Shown here piece after piece: positions 33,319 through 41,907 of a stretch of 64,000 bases of DNA. A program made the position numbers and the translations under genes. The DNA comes from Rhizobium leguminosarum (lineage in GTDB: Bacteria > Pseudomonadota > Alphaproteobacteria > Rhizobiales > Rhizobiaceae), in NCBI RefSeq assembly GCF_004123835.1, contig NZ_MZMU01000002.1, positions 1 to 64,000 on the forward strand. The letters are read 5' to 3'. The notes beneath the pieces are model-generated. The model saw only the letters and a list, made by a program, of their open reading frames with translations, ran no database searches and was not told where the DNA came from. How positions within the stretch are numbered: the stretch's first letter is position 1; each line of letters opens with the position of its first letter.

Positions 33319-34634
33319 CAGCAGGCCCATTCGAGCTTCATCTCCTTGAGGTCGATCTGGGCGACACCGTCGCCGAAATTGAAGCCGCCGAAGATCTCCG
33401 AGATCTCGATGTAGAAGGGCGAGAAATCGGGATAACCCTGCATGGGAAACATCGTGCCGCCGAGATGGGCGTGCCAGTCCTGAAAGCGCTCCAGCCCCAA
33501 TGCCTGGCCCTCTTCCGAATAGGCGGCGATATAGCCGCTGAACTCGTTTTCGTGCCTGAACTCGCGCGCCGGCTTGCCGACATTCGGGTCGCCCTCGCGC
33601 AAGGTGATCTCGATCGGCCAACCGTAGTCGAGTGCTTCTGTTCCCGGCAGGTTCTTCCAGCCCCTCGCAGGCCGGGCTGCTGCCAGAAGTTCCTTGACGG
33701 CCAGTCCGCCGGGCGAAAAGACGCTTTTCGCCTGCTGCTCGGCCGCCGTTCTCGGTAGGTTGAATTCGCCGAAATAATCGAGCGGCGATTTCGAGAGCCA
33801 GCCGGGAACAGGAGCGCCCTCGATGGCCGGCGGTGCGCCGAGCGGTGCTGCAAACTCCTCTTCCGTCAGCCAGAAGAGAACGTAGTCGTTGTCCATGAAT
33901 TCCATGTCGAAGCGGCGCGGATCGACCCGGCGCGCGCCTCCGGTGTCCACATTCCTGCTTGCCGGCGGCGTTTCCCATTGTTCGTCGACAAAGAGCGAGA
34001 TCGCCACATACTCATCGCCGAGCGTGCGGTATTGCGGCGGCAGTTTCACCGTGAAGGCGTGGCGAAGCGGCATTCCGTTGGTAGTGCTGACCGGCCATCT
34101 CCCGGCATCGATGCCTGGCGGGCGGCCGTAGCACCAGCCGCTATCGGGACGGCGGGCGAGATCGACAGGATCGATCATCGTCAGGTCATAGGCCTCGGTG
34201 AGGGTGGGATCGGTATATTTATAGGGCCGCTCCGGATAGACCGCCCTCGGATCCGTCAGACTGATGATCCTGACGACATCCTCCCTGATGCCGACGCCGA
34301 GCGTGAGCGTTTCCGACAGGTCCGTCTTCAGCATGGTCCAGCCATATTTCTCCCGCTCGTCCGAGATGCGCTCGACACTGGGATAAAGCCGATACAGCTC
34401 TTCGGCCGGCATTCCCATTCTGACGCCATGGATAGGGGGAAGTTCGAAGGGGGCGCGAAAATGAACCTCGCCGAGCCTGCCATCGGCGGTAATGCGCGTG
34501 CCGAATTCCTCGATATGCAGATGGCCTTCCGCCTGTAGGCTCGGCTCCTTCCAGTTCGTCCCCAAAGCCGCCTTCAGCTCCTCCACAGATACACCCGGCT
34601 GCATCGGAGCCAATCTCGCATTGTCTATCGGCAT
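33318..34634 (-). CDS. Uncharacterised protein paired with SMI1/KNR4 gene
   Basis: A 438-residue soluble protein that I do not recognise. The N-terminal third has LRIT-like strands (LHIEEFGTRITADGRLGEVH); the C-terminal half contains SPFYIEISEIFGGFNFGDGV followed by AQIDLKEMKLEWAC, which recalls the YwqG/DUF1963 ending but too weakly to assign. There is no signal peptide or membrane helix. It is translationally coupled to the SMI1/KNR4 gene, so the two likely act together. Start 34634 follows a GAGAGGA element; the longer frame lacks support. Confidence 0.6.
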   Translation of the reverse strand: MPIDNARLAPMQPGVSVEELKAALGTNWKEPSLQAEGHLHIEEFGTRITADGRLGEVHFRAPFELPPIHGVRMGMPAEELYRLYPSVERISDEREKYGWTMLKTDLSETLTLGVGIREDVVRIISLTDPRAVYPERPYKYTDPTLTEAYDLTMIDPVDLARRPDSGWCYGRPPGIDAGRWPVSTTNGMPLRHAFTVKLPPQYRTLGDEYVAISLFVDEQWETPPASRNVDTGGARRVDPRRFDMEFMDNDYVLFWLTEEEFAAPLGAPPAIEGAPVPGWLSKSPLDYFGEFNLPRTAAEQQAKSVFSPGGLAVKELLAAARPARGWKNLPGTEALDYGWPIEITLREGDPNVGKPAREFRHENEFSGYIAAYSEEGQALGLERFQDWHAHLGGTMFPMQGYPDFSPFYIEISEIFGGFNFGDGVAQIDLKEMKLEWAC

Positions 34635-34742
34635 GCGCGTCCTCTCTCGCTGACCGTCCCGCGCAAGAGATAGGACGGGTTGGAGACAGGGCAATGACGT
34701 AGCGGGAGGTTGGAGGCTCAGCGTGGCCGGGAAGGCGCCCAA

Positions 34743-35200
34743 TCGTTCACGGCGAAGGACCCCGCATTCTTACGATGGAGTGCAAAGCGACACTTACCTA
34801 CCTTGCCTACGTTGCAATCGACAGCGAACAGGGTCTTAGACGTGCGTCTGTCGGCGGGAGCGCGACGTAAATGCCGACGGAGCCGCGGACTTTATCCCAT
34901 AAACTCGCCCGAGGGCGTGCGGGAAGATCGTCTTGCAGGCCCCTTTCGGCATTTAAGCTGCGGCTCCTGACTGTCCCTTCTGAACTACCAGTTACGGTCC
35001 AGTAGTTGTAGATTTTGAGAATGTCGCCATTTTCTCAACCGCTGGCATCTGAAACACATTGACATGATTATTTTAGTCGTATTATCTCCCCTCTAGGGTG
35101 CACTCCACAGAGAGAGCAACCGCCTATAGGCATATGTTTAAGTCATTGGAGAATGACGCCGATGGCCGCGTGGCCAACGGCCCATGCTGGGAGATCCAAC
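34743..35200. other. Upstream region of the biosynthetic operon
   Basis: Some 460 bp without a supported gene. The last 150 bp are markedly AT-richer than the surroundings and hold the likely operon promoter. No operator palindrome or riboswitch is evident to me. Confidence 0.4.
35059..35087 (+). promoter_or_regulatory. Candidate sigma-70 promoter of the scaffold-peptide operon
   Basis: A perfect -35 hexamer TTGACA (35059-35064) is followed after 17 bp by TTATCT (35082-35087), or after 15 bp by TATTAT (35080-35085). It lies about 115 bp upstream of the precursor-peptide ATG and is the best promoter-like element before the operon. Transcription start is not known. Confidence 0.45.
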
Positions 35201-35389
35201 ATGCCCGACAATAAGGCATTCGAAACGCCCGAACAGGTTGCGACCACCGCGACCGAAGGCACAGAAATGGCACAGTCAAAGACTGACAAGGCGGATGCTG
35301 ACGCCTTGGAAGCCGCACTCGCCGATCTCGACGATCTCGATTTTGACCTTGAGGATCTTGAGGACAAAATCGCACCCCTTGCGTTGTGA
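35201..35389 (+). CDS. Acidic 62-residue precursor/scaffold peptide
   Basis: First gene of the biosynthetic operon. The peptide begins MPDNKAFETPEQVATT and ends DFDLEDLEDKIAPLAL; the second half is very acidic (DADALEAALADLDDLDFDLE) and probably helical. Ser and Thr occur only up to residue 28 and there is no Cys, so the last 34 residues contain nothing a Ser/Thr dehydratase could act on. That fits a scaffold (pearlin-type) peptide extended at its C-terminus better than a lanthipeptide precursor. It has a GGGAGA ribosome-binding site about eight bases before ATG 35201. No double-Gly cleavage site is visible. Role inferred from context. Confidence 0.75.
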   Translation: MPDNKAFETPEQVATTATEGTEMAQSKTDKADADALEAALADLDDLDFDLEDLEDKIAPLAL

Positions 35390-35428
35390 GCGGATTTCTG
35401 GCGCGCGAGTAGCGCGGGTTCCATTCCG

Positions 35429-36073
35429 GTGCGAAGCGCCGAGCTAGCAAGGACAGTTCCATTGCAAATTGTCATCATCGCCGGGAGCCAGCGCCCCGGC
35501 TCACAGAGTCGTCGGCTCGCCGAACAGATACAGGGGCGGTCTGCGTCGAGGCGACCCGACGTCGAAGCTCGAATAGTATCGCTCGTCGACGCGAAGGTGC
35601 CGATGTGGGATCCCGAATTCATGAGCGACTCCGATCTCTGGCGGGATTCATTCGGGGGAATCGAGCGTAAGTTCCGGTCGGCCTCCGGCTTCATCTTCGT
35701 GGTCCCAGAATATGGCGGCATGGCACCGCCGATCCTTAAGAATCTCTTCCTACTCGACCGGAACCACATCTTCGCTCACAAACCTGCGCTCATCGTTGCC
35801 ATTTCCGAGGGGCTTGGGGGAGCTTACCCGATCGCAGAGCTGCGGATGTCGAGTTATAAGAACACACGCATCTGCTGGATTCCGCACCACGTGATCGTGC
35901 GGCGCGTCAGTCAGTTCACCGCCGCGACCGACGAAGCCCCTAAGGCGAATTTGCCGCAGGCCTGGACCCGCATCGATCATGCCTGCGACGTCCTGTTTGC
36001 CTATTCGACCGCCCTGCAGGGCATGCGAAGCAGCGCTAATGTCGATCTTTCCCTTTTTCCGAACGGTATGTGA
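35429..36073 (+). CDS. NADPH-dependent FMN reductase-like flavodoxin-fold protein
   Basis: A 214-residue protein of the NADPH-dependent FMN reductase family: LQIVIIAGSQRPGSQSRRLA, where GSxRxxSxSR is the FMN phosphate loop, and GFIFVVPEYGGMAPPILKNL with PEYGG contacting the flavin ring. It could supply reduced flavin or act directly on a peptide-bound residue; flavin oxidoreductases are part of known scaffold-peptide pathways. The start appears to be GTG 35429 without a strong ribosome-binding site; a later start is possible since homology begins near residue 12. Confidence 0.8.
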   Translation: MRSAELARTVPLQIVIIAGSQRPGSQSRRLAEQIQGRSASRRPDVEARIVSLVDAKVPMWDPEFMSDSDLWRDSFGGIERKFRSASGFIFVVPEYGGMAPPILKNLFLLDRNHIFAHKPALIVAISEGLGGAYPIAELRMSSYKNTRICWIPHHVIVRRVSQFTAATDEAPKANLPQAWTRIDHACDVLFAYSTALQGMRSSANVDLSLFPNGM

Positions 36074-36104
36074 CAGGGCAATGATGTCCGAGGAGTGAAC
36101 ACGC

Positions 36105-37931
36105 ATGTTGGCTGCGTCTACCAAACCCATCGCCTCGGAAGCGGTATTGTCTGCCTCGGCGAAGAAAGCTGCGCCAATAGCGGAGCTGCATTGGGACCTG
36201 ACCAACATTCATCCTGACGTCACCGCGCCGAGTTTCACGGCAGCCCTGATACGGGTTCACGCCGAAGTTAGGGAGCTCGTCGGACGGGCTGCCATCGTGG
36301 CGGAAACCGAGTCCGGGGAGCTTCCAGCCGCTATTTGCACCTTTGATCGAGCATGGTGTGAGTGCCGCGATACGATCCAAGAGCTTTATGTCTTCTGCGA
36401 CGCGCTGCGGATTTGCGGTGACGACAGACGCGTGGTGGCGCGGGCGCGGAAATCCACAATCAGCCTAGCCGTTCTCAATCAGCGTGCACCACGACCAATC
36501 CTCACTCGGCTCTCTGAAGAAACAGCGCAACTCCGCGATACCGTTCTTAATCACCTGCCCTCCGTTGCCGGTCGGAATCGCTTCGCGGGCTGGATTGTGG
36601 AGGCGCTGGCACCTCCACAATTCGACGGTACAACGGAAGACGACGGCCAATTCCAGCGGGCATACACGACACTCCTCGACGACCTGACCATTGAGGTCGT
36701 CAATGCCGAAGGGCAGCTAGTCGGTACTCTGCCTGCGCGTCTCGCCAATCGTACTCTTTGGAGCGCAGAACCGGAGAACCGCCAGACGCTTGCGCACGCA
36801 ATCCAGGCTGCTTGGGCTCCTCATCAGGAACTCGTTTCAGCGGTGCTTCACCGCAAGGCACGGCCGAGCTTAGGCGCACATGCGTTCGCCGACGCACTCC
36901 GGGAGGATGGACTCTCACCACAAACTGCGCATGCCGTGATGGAGGTTCTTGGCGAGGGACGCGAAACTGGACAAGGCGGGCTTGCAGTGCAAGCAGGCTT
37001 GGCTGGAAAGAAATCCCTCGCGCTCTGGGACATCGCCGCCTTCCATCCACCTGCGGGGCGGATTGCTCTCGATAAAGCAATTGAAGACGTCTCGCGTGCC
37101 TTCGAGACGATTGATCCGGACATGCGCGCCTTCTTCGAGACAGCTGTCACACGTGGCTGGATCGACGCTCGACCCTCTGCACCGGGGCGAGTCACGACCG
37201 ATCTTCAAACTGCAATATCGCGCAGGGGCCAGCCGCTCGTTTTCATCAACTACGACGATTTGCCGCGCAACGCGATCCGGCTCGCTCACGAATGCGCGCA
37301 CGCCTATCATTTTCACGCCGTGCGCGCGATGCCGGCCGAGCGACACGCAATCGCCTCCCCCCTAGCGGAAACGGTCAGTGCCATCGCCGAGCAGGCGCTT
37401 CGCGACGTCTGGGCCAAAGACGGAAAGCAAGATGTCGTCGCGGCCCACCGCTTCGCCTGGACAGAGGCAGAAAGTCTGGCCACCAATCTTATTCAGCTAC
37501 CCATGAATGCGGCATTAGAGCTTAGCCTCGCACGTGCTCAGACGGCGCCGGCGCCAAGGGAACTTCAGAAGATTGCTCACGATTTGGCTCGCTTTTGGCA
37601 AGGCGGGGCGATCCGGCCCTGGGACGATCTCGCGTGGAGCTGTGCGCCGATCCTCTCCACCGCAAGGAGATTTCACGGAATGCCGTACGTGATAGGCTTC
37701 CTCACTGCGCAGCCGTTGCTGAGCGCGCGCGATACAGACGCCAACAGCTTTCCCAAACGCTTTCAAACCCTACTGTCGGACATGGCGACCGCAAGCACAG
37801 AGGACGTTCTTGGCGACGTCCTTAGTGGCCCGGCACACGCTCCCGAGCAATGGCGCGCCGCATTGGCCCACGCACAGCACCGCCTCGAACGGCTGAAGGC
37901 CTACATCGCTGGTAGAGGGCTTGCCGGATGA
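36105..37931 (+). CDS. M3-family-like metallopeptidase
   Basis: A 608-residue protein with an M3 (oligoendopeptidase F/thimet) type active site: HECAH at 395-399 with a Glu 23 residues later in ETVSAIAEQ, and a largely helical N-terminal half. M3 enzymes cut short peptides inside a deep channel. Its place right after the precursor and FMN-reductase genes suggests that it trims the leader or releases the finished product from the scaffold peptide. AGGAG precedes ATG 36105, and the stop overlaps the next ATG by four bases. Confidence 0.8.
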   Translation: MLAASTKPIASEAVLSASAKKAAPIAELHWDLTNIHPDVTAPSFTAALIRVHAEVRELVGRAAIVAETESGELPAAICTFDRAWCECRDTIQELYVFCDALRICGDDRRVVARARKSTISLAVLNQRAPRPILTRLSEETAQLRDTVLNHLPSVAGRNRFAGWIVEALAPPQFDGTTEDDGQFQRAYTTLLDDLTIEVVNAEGQLVGTLPARLANRTLWSAEPENRQTLAHAIQAAWAPHQELVSAVLHRKARPSLGAHAFADALREDGLSPQTAHAVMEVLGEGRETGQGGLAVQAGLAGKKSLALWDIAAFHPPAGRIALDKAIEDVSRAFETIDPDMRAFFETAVTRGWIDARPSAPGRVTTDLQTAISRRGQPLVFINYDDLPRNAIRLAHECAHAYHFHAVRAMPAERHAIASPLAETVSAIAEQALRDVWAKDGKQDVVAAHRFAWTEAESLATNLIQLPMNAALELSLARAQTAPAPRELQKIAHDLARFWQGGAIRPWDDLAWSCAPILSTARRFHGMPYVIGFLTAQPLLSARDTDANSFPKRFQTLLSDMATASTEDVLGDVLSGPAHAPEQWRAALAHAQHRLERLKAYIAGRGLAG

Positions 37932-40201
37932 CGCTAGACAAAAGCATGATGGCACCAGCACTTCCCGCAAACGAATACGTGGCGTCGTTTCTACGGCATT
38001 TCAGTATACGCAGCGCTGGTTTTTCGCTTGGTCTCCTTGATCCAATGCGCAGCACGAAGACCATTTCGCTTCTGAGTGAGAGCGCTGACCAATCCGAAAT
38101 AGAGCGTGCGTATGAGGTTGAGAGTACTCGCGGGCGCGAAGCACTCGCGGCGCTTCTTGAACGCGAGGACATTCAACAGGCGATATTCATATCAAGCCCA
38201 CAAGCCTATCAAAACGCATTGCGCAAGGCACGCCGGGCTCTCTCGGAGGGCCGCACCGACGCGGATTCTCGCCGCGCGCTGCGGGCGATCTTCACCTATG
38301 TCCAGAGACTCGTTTCCAAGAACGAGACGACCAGCTATTTTGGCCCAATGAACTACGGGGACGTCGATCACGCGTGGCCTGGCCGTCTCGACTATGCCGA
38401 GGAGATCGCAAGCAATGCAGCCGGCGGCGGGGAGGCACTCGTTACGGCGCGCCAAGTCTTCCTGAGCTACTGGGCCCTCGCAGCAATCGCTAAAGCACTG
38501 TCCCACGACCCAGACATAGCCGCTGTTCTGCCGGTGACGACGCACCCCCTCCTGGTACGCAATGGCGAGAAAGTTGGCATTTCCGGTGGCCGATCCTTTC
38601 CGCTCAGCCCTCCACTCCGCGCGGTATTTGACGCAGTCGACGGAAAAAGCCCACAGGCTGCACTCGTCGCGCGGCTCGGCCCCGGCGTGGGTAAACTGAT
38701 CAGCCAACTGATAGCAGCGGGATTGCTCGTGAGGGAACTTGCCGTTTCTTCGTCGTCCGCCGAAGCACTTCTCGACCTACGCACGCGACTGGCTGCGCTT
38801 CCAGAAAGTTCAGGCAGAATGGTGTGGCTCGGCCGCCTTGATGATTGGGATGCATGGACCCGCACGATGAGAGATGCACTGTTTGAACAGCGTCGCTTGT
38901 TGATTGATGAAGGGGAAACGCGTTTCACAGCTCAGACGGGGCTCCCCGCTCGGCGAGGCTCGGGTGAACTCTACGAGGATCGCTCGATCTATTACGAGGA
39001 AACGCGGGGCTCACTCGCGCGGATGCGGATTGGCCGGCCGTTACACGACGAACTCTCCGCCCGGCTTGCTCCCGCGTTGGCACTCGCCGCAGTAGAGGGA
39101 CTTCAACGCTGGCGCGCGCTCGGACGAAATGCCAATGCAATTCTAGAACGTGCCGTTCCCGATGGAACGCGGCTTAGTTTCGTCGCGTTTGTAGAGGCAA
39201 TGCGCTCAGCCGGGCTTACCCTACTACCACCCACGCCGCCTTCGCCCGCGGCCGTAAAGCTCAAAGAGATCGTTGCGAACGCCGGGGCAGCACCAGGGGC
39301 GGAGGTGCATGTCGATCCCGCCGAACTCGATCTGCCGCACTTACGTCGCGGCGCCTACGGTCTCGCTGACATCTTCCTGGACGCTTCTTGCCCGGAGGAT
39401 GTCGAGCACGGCCACTACCGGGTCGTATTGCGGAAGATTCACCACGCGCTACCAATTCCAAGTTGGCTCACGACAATGCACCCGGATCCTGGCGCCGTTG
39501 AGTGCGACACGAGACGGTGGCTCAACGAGGCCGGCTACTCGCGGTTGATTGCCCTTGAGGTTCGCAGGCGAAACAAAGGTTTCTACGCCTTCCCCGGACG
39601 CCGCGCAGTCTATTCCGAGCAGGTCGTTGACCCCGCCATTCAGACGGTGTCGGCGTCTCGTCTTGAGATTGAGCGGGACGAGGATGGCGGTGTGGCACTC
39701 TTCGTCTCCGGAGAATCGGAGCCCGTGGCGCTATACCTGACGCTTGCAGACCACCTGGGTTTTGCCCCTTTCGCCGCGCTCACGACACCTTGGTTCGTCT
39801 TGCCAACCGTCGAGTTGGACACCTTCACGCCGCGCATCGTGCTCGGAGGGGCCGTCATTCAGCGAGCCCGCTGGCGCACAGGTGCCGCGGTGGCATATGC
39901 GGCCTGCGAAGGGCGTGGTCCGTTGCGGTTCGCCCGAACGCTAGCCTTCCGGCGCCAGCTCGGCCTTCCCGAACGCGTCTTCGTGCGCACGTCCGTCGAC
40001 CGCAAACCTGTTTTTATCGACTTTGCGATCGAGCTTTGTCTCGATCTCGTCGTGTCGATGGCCCAGCGATCTGACGAACTCCTCATCGAAGAAATGCTAC
40101 CGGGGCGCGACCAACTTTTCCTTCATCAGAAGCTCGGCGGCTTTACCAGCGAGCTGAGAATCGGCGTAGCGCTGACGCCAGTGCCGGAGATCAACGTATG
40201 A
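37928..40201 (+). CDS. LanB-like tRNA-dependent enzyme 1 (glutamylation-type domain only)
   Basis: A 757-residue member of the lantibiotic dehydratase N-terminal family. Key motifs: IRSAGFSLGLLDP near residue 28, SKNETTSYFGPMNYG with Lys131, YEDRSIYYEETRG near 355, DTFTPRIVLGGAVIQRARWR near 635, and the closing LPERVFVRTSVDRKPVFIDF with EMLPGRDQLF and SELRIGV. Full LanB enzymes carry about 300 further residues for glutamate elimination; this protein ends right after the glutamylation domain, the architecture of split dehydratases and of peptide aminoacyl-tRNA ligases. With a Ser/Thr-free peptide tail, I favour amino-acid addition. It is coupled (ATGA) to both neighbours. Confidence 0.85.
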   Translation: MTLDKSMMAPALPANEYVASFLRHFSIRSAGFSLGLLDPMRSTKTISLLSESADQSEIERAYEVESTRGREALAALLEREDIQQAIFISSPQAYQNALRKARRALSEGRTDADSRRALRAIFTYVQRLVSKNETTSYFGPMNYGDVDHAWPGRLDYAEEIASNAAGGGEALVTARQVFLSYWALAAIAKALSHDPDIAAVLPVTTHPLLVRNGEKVGISGGRSFPLSPPLRAVFDAVDGKSPQAALVARLGPGVGKLISQLIAAGLLVRELAVSSSSAEALLDLRTRLAALPESSGRMVWLGRLDDWDAWTRTMRDALFEQRRLLIDEGETRFTAQTGLPARRGSGELYEDRSIYYEETRGSLARMRIGRPLHDELSARLAPALALAAVEGLQRWRALGRNANAILERAVPDGTRLSFVAFVEAMRSAGLTLLPPTPPSPAAVKLKEIVANAGAAPGAEVHVDPAELDLPHLRRGAYGLADIFLDASCPEDVEHGHYRVVLRKIHHALPIPSWLTTMHPDPGAVECDTRRWLNEAGYSRLIALEVRRRNKGFYAFPGRRAVYSEQVVDPAIQTVSASRLEIERDEDGGVALFVSGESEPVALYLTLADHLGFAPFAALTTPWFVLPTVELDTFTPRIVLGGAVIQRARWRTGAAVAYAACEGRGPLRFARTLAFRRQLGLPERVFVRTSVDRKPVFIDFAIELCLDLVVSMAQRSDELLIEEMLPGRDQLFLHQKLGGFTSELRIGVALTPVPEINV

Positions 40202-41907
40202 ATGCCGACACGCAAAGGCAGCAAATGGCAACTCCCCTGATGGACCCTCTGGAGCGGGCTCTTGAGGGGCGACCCTTGGTTCTCTTGGTGGGAGCCGACC
40301 CGTGGCGTCTGCCGTGGCTCGAAGCATTTGCTGCCCGTCAGCGTGAATCGGGCGATATGGTAGCTCTTTGGGACGCCGCAGGCGACCCCCTACGCCCGCA
40401 CAGCGCCCTTGCCAGTCTCGTTGCACCCTTTCAGTCCACAGTCGCGCTTGAAGCGCCAGAACTACTCATCGGCTTCGGTCCCGAGCTTGCGGCGTTGGCT
40501 GGCGACGATGGGCCACTTTCGCGCATCGCGCTGCCGGCCTCTGAAAGACGGCTTTCGCGCGAAAGTGAGTTCAATTTCCGCATCCTGGAGGCCTCAGTTC
40601 GATTCCTCCGCACATGTCTGGCGCAACTGCCTAGTGCCTCGGGACGCAAGCTTCTGGTTGTCGCTCCCGCAATCGATCGGCTCGATAGGCTCACCTTGCT
40701 CGCTCTCGATCAGCTTCGTAGAAGTGAGGGACGGTCCGTTACCATCGTCATCGGCCTGTCTAACGAGGCGTATAGAACGCTTGCTGACGACGACGAGCCC
40801 GAACGGCATCTTCTTGGGGTTGAGAAAGAACGCCGCCGTTTCCTTCGCGATTTTATCCGGACCACCGATCCCGAGGTGGTCAAAGGCCCCTCTGAGTGGG
40901 ATGCGCCGCAGGCGGCAATTCTGGCCGAGTTCCCCAATCTGCCCGATGAGCCCGGGGCGATCCTCCGCGCCATCCAGGCCGGGCAGCTCGACGTTGCGCT
41001 CGCCTCCCTGACCCGTCCGTGCAGCCGACTGTCTCGAGCCGAACGAAGTCGCTTGCTTGGCCTCACGCACGCCTATCTTGGCAATTTCGCGCTCGCGCTT
41101 GATGTCTATGAGCAGGCACGAGTAGAAGCGGAGGATCCGATATCGCGTGCCAGGGCGAGCGTCTATGTCGCGCTCCTCCTGAACAAACGCCTCAGCGAAC
41201 TCGACCGGGCGCAGGCCGTGATCGAAACGGCGATGGGAGAAATTTCCGGTCTCATTGATGGCAATGCGCGCCTCGAGCGAGCTTGGCTTTTCAACGTCCA
41301 CGCACTTGTTCATTTCCGTCGCCGTGAAAACGACGCAGCTTTCGAAAAATGCCGCGAAGGCCTAGCAGAGGTAAAAACCGTTGCCGGCAGTGATGCGATG
41401 CACCTCAAGGTGAACCTGATCAACAACATGAGTACGCTTCGCGAAGTGTCTGGCGACCCAGAGGGCGCGCTGCTGATCTGGCAGCGTTTCCAAAAGCTCA
41501 GCGGCGCCGGTGATCCACTGTTTCGCAAGGTGTTTCTGTTCCGTAATGCCGCCCTCTTGGATGCATGCGGGCGTCCAGCGGACGCCTATGAGGCGATGCT
41601 AGATTGCTGGCGTGAAACAGAAACTCTCTCCGATGTGTTCCATCAGGCATATGTAGGCTACGATTTGGGGGTCCTGGCAGCGCGCCTCGGCCAGCTTCAG
41701 AGAGCCGAGCGTTGGTTCGAGCGGGCCGGTGAGGCTGCCGTAGCTTGTCGCAACAGCGACGCCGCCGCGCGCGCCAAACATGCCGCGGCTCTCGTCGCGG
41801 ACGCTCCCAATGGCATCGCCACCACAAACCTCGGTTTGACCGGTAGCAAGCTTGGGCGACCCTTCCACCTCATTCACATCCCGCCAATCACGGGGGCATC
41901 GCAATGA
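40198..41907 (+). CDS. TPR protein with degenerate ATPase-like N-terminus (1)
   Basis: A 569-residue protein. The first 230 residues resemble a STAND/AAA ATPase that has lost its P-loop: RPLVLLVGADPWRLPWLEAF where the loop should be, and KLLVVAPAIDRLDRLTLLAL in place of Walker B. From about 270 the sequence is helical with TPR-like repeats (AYLGNFALALDVYEQARVEA, then ARLGQLQRAERWFERAGEAA). The C-terminal tail, GSKLGRPFHLIHIPPI, is shared with the second TPR protein of the operon (TRLNQPFHQINLY). It may hold the carrier peptide or the LanB-like enzymes together; this is inference. Starts overlap (ATGA) on both sides. Confidence 0.65.
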   Translation: MNADTQRQQMATPLMDPLERALEGRPLVLLVGADPWRLPWLEAFAARQRESGDMVALWDAAGDPLRPHSALASLVAPFQSTVALEAPELLIGFGPELAALAGDDGPLSRIALPASERRLSRESEFNFRILEASVRFLRTCLAQLPSASGRKLLVVAPAIDRLDRLTLLALDQLRRSEGRSVTIVIGLSNEAYRTLADDDEPERHLLGVEKERRRFLRDFIRTTDPEVVKGPSEWDAPQAAILAEFPNLPDEPGAILRAIQAGQLDVALASLTRPCSRLSRAERSRLLGLTHAYLGNFALALDVYEQARVEAEDPISRARASVYVALLLNKRLSELDRAQAVIETAMGEISGLIDGNARLERAWLFNVHALVHFRRRENDAAFEKCREGLAEVKTVAGSDAMHLKVNLINNMSTLREVSGDPEGALLIWQRFQKLSGAGDPLFRKVFLFRNAALLDACGRPADAYEAMLDCWRETETLSDVFHQAYVGYDLGVLAARLGQLQRAERWFERAGEAAVACRNSDAAARAKHAAALVADAPNGIATTNLGLTGSKLGRPFHLIHIPPITGASQ

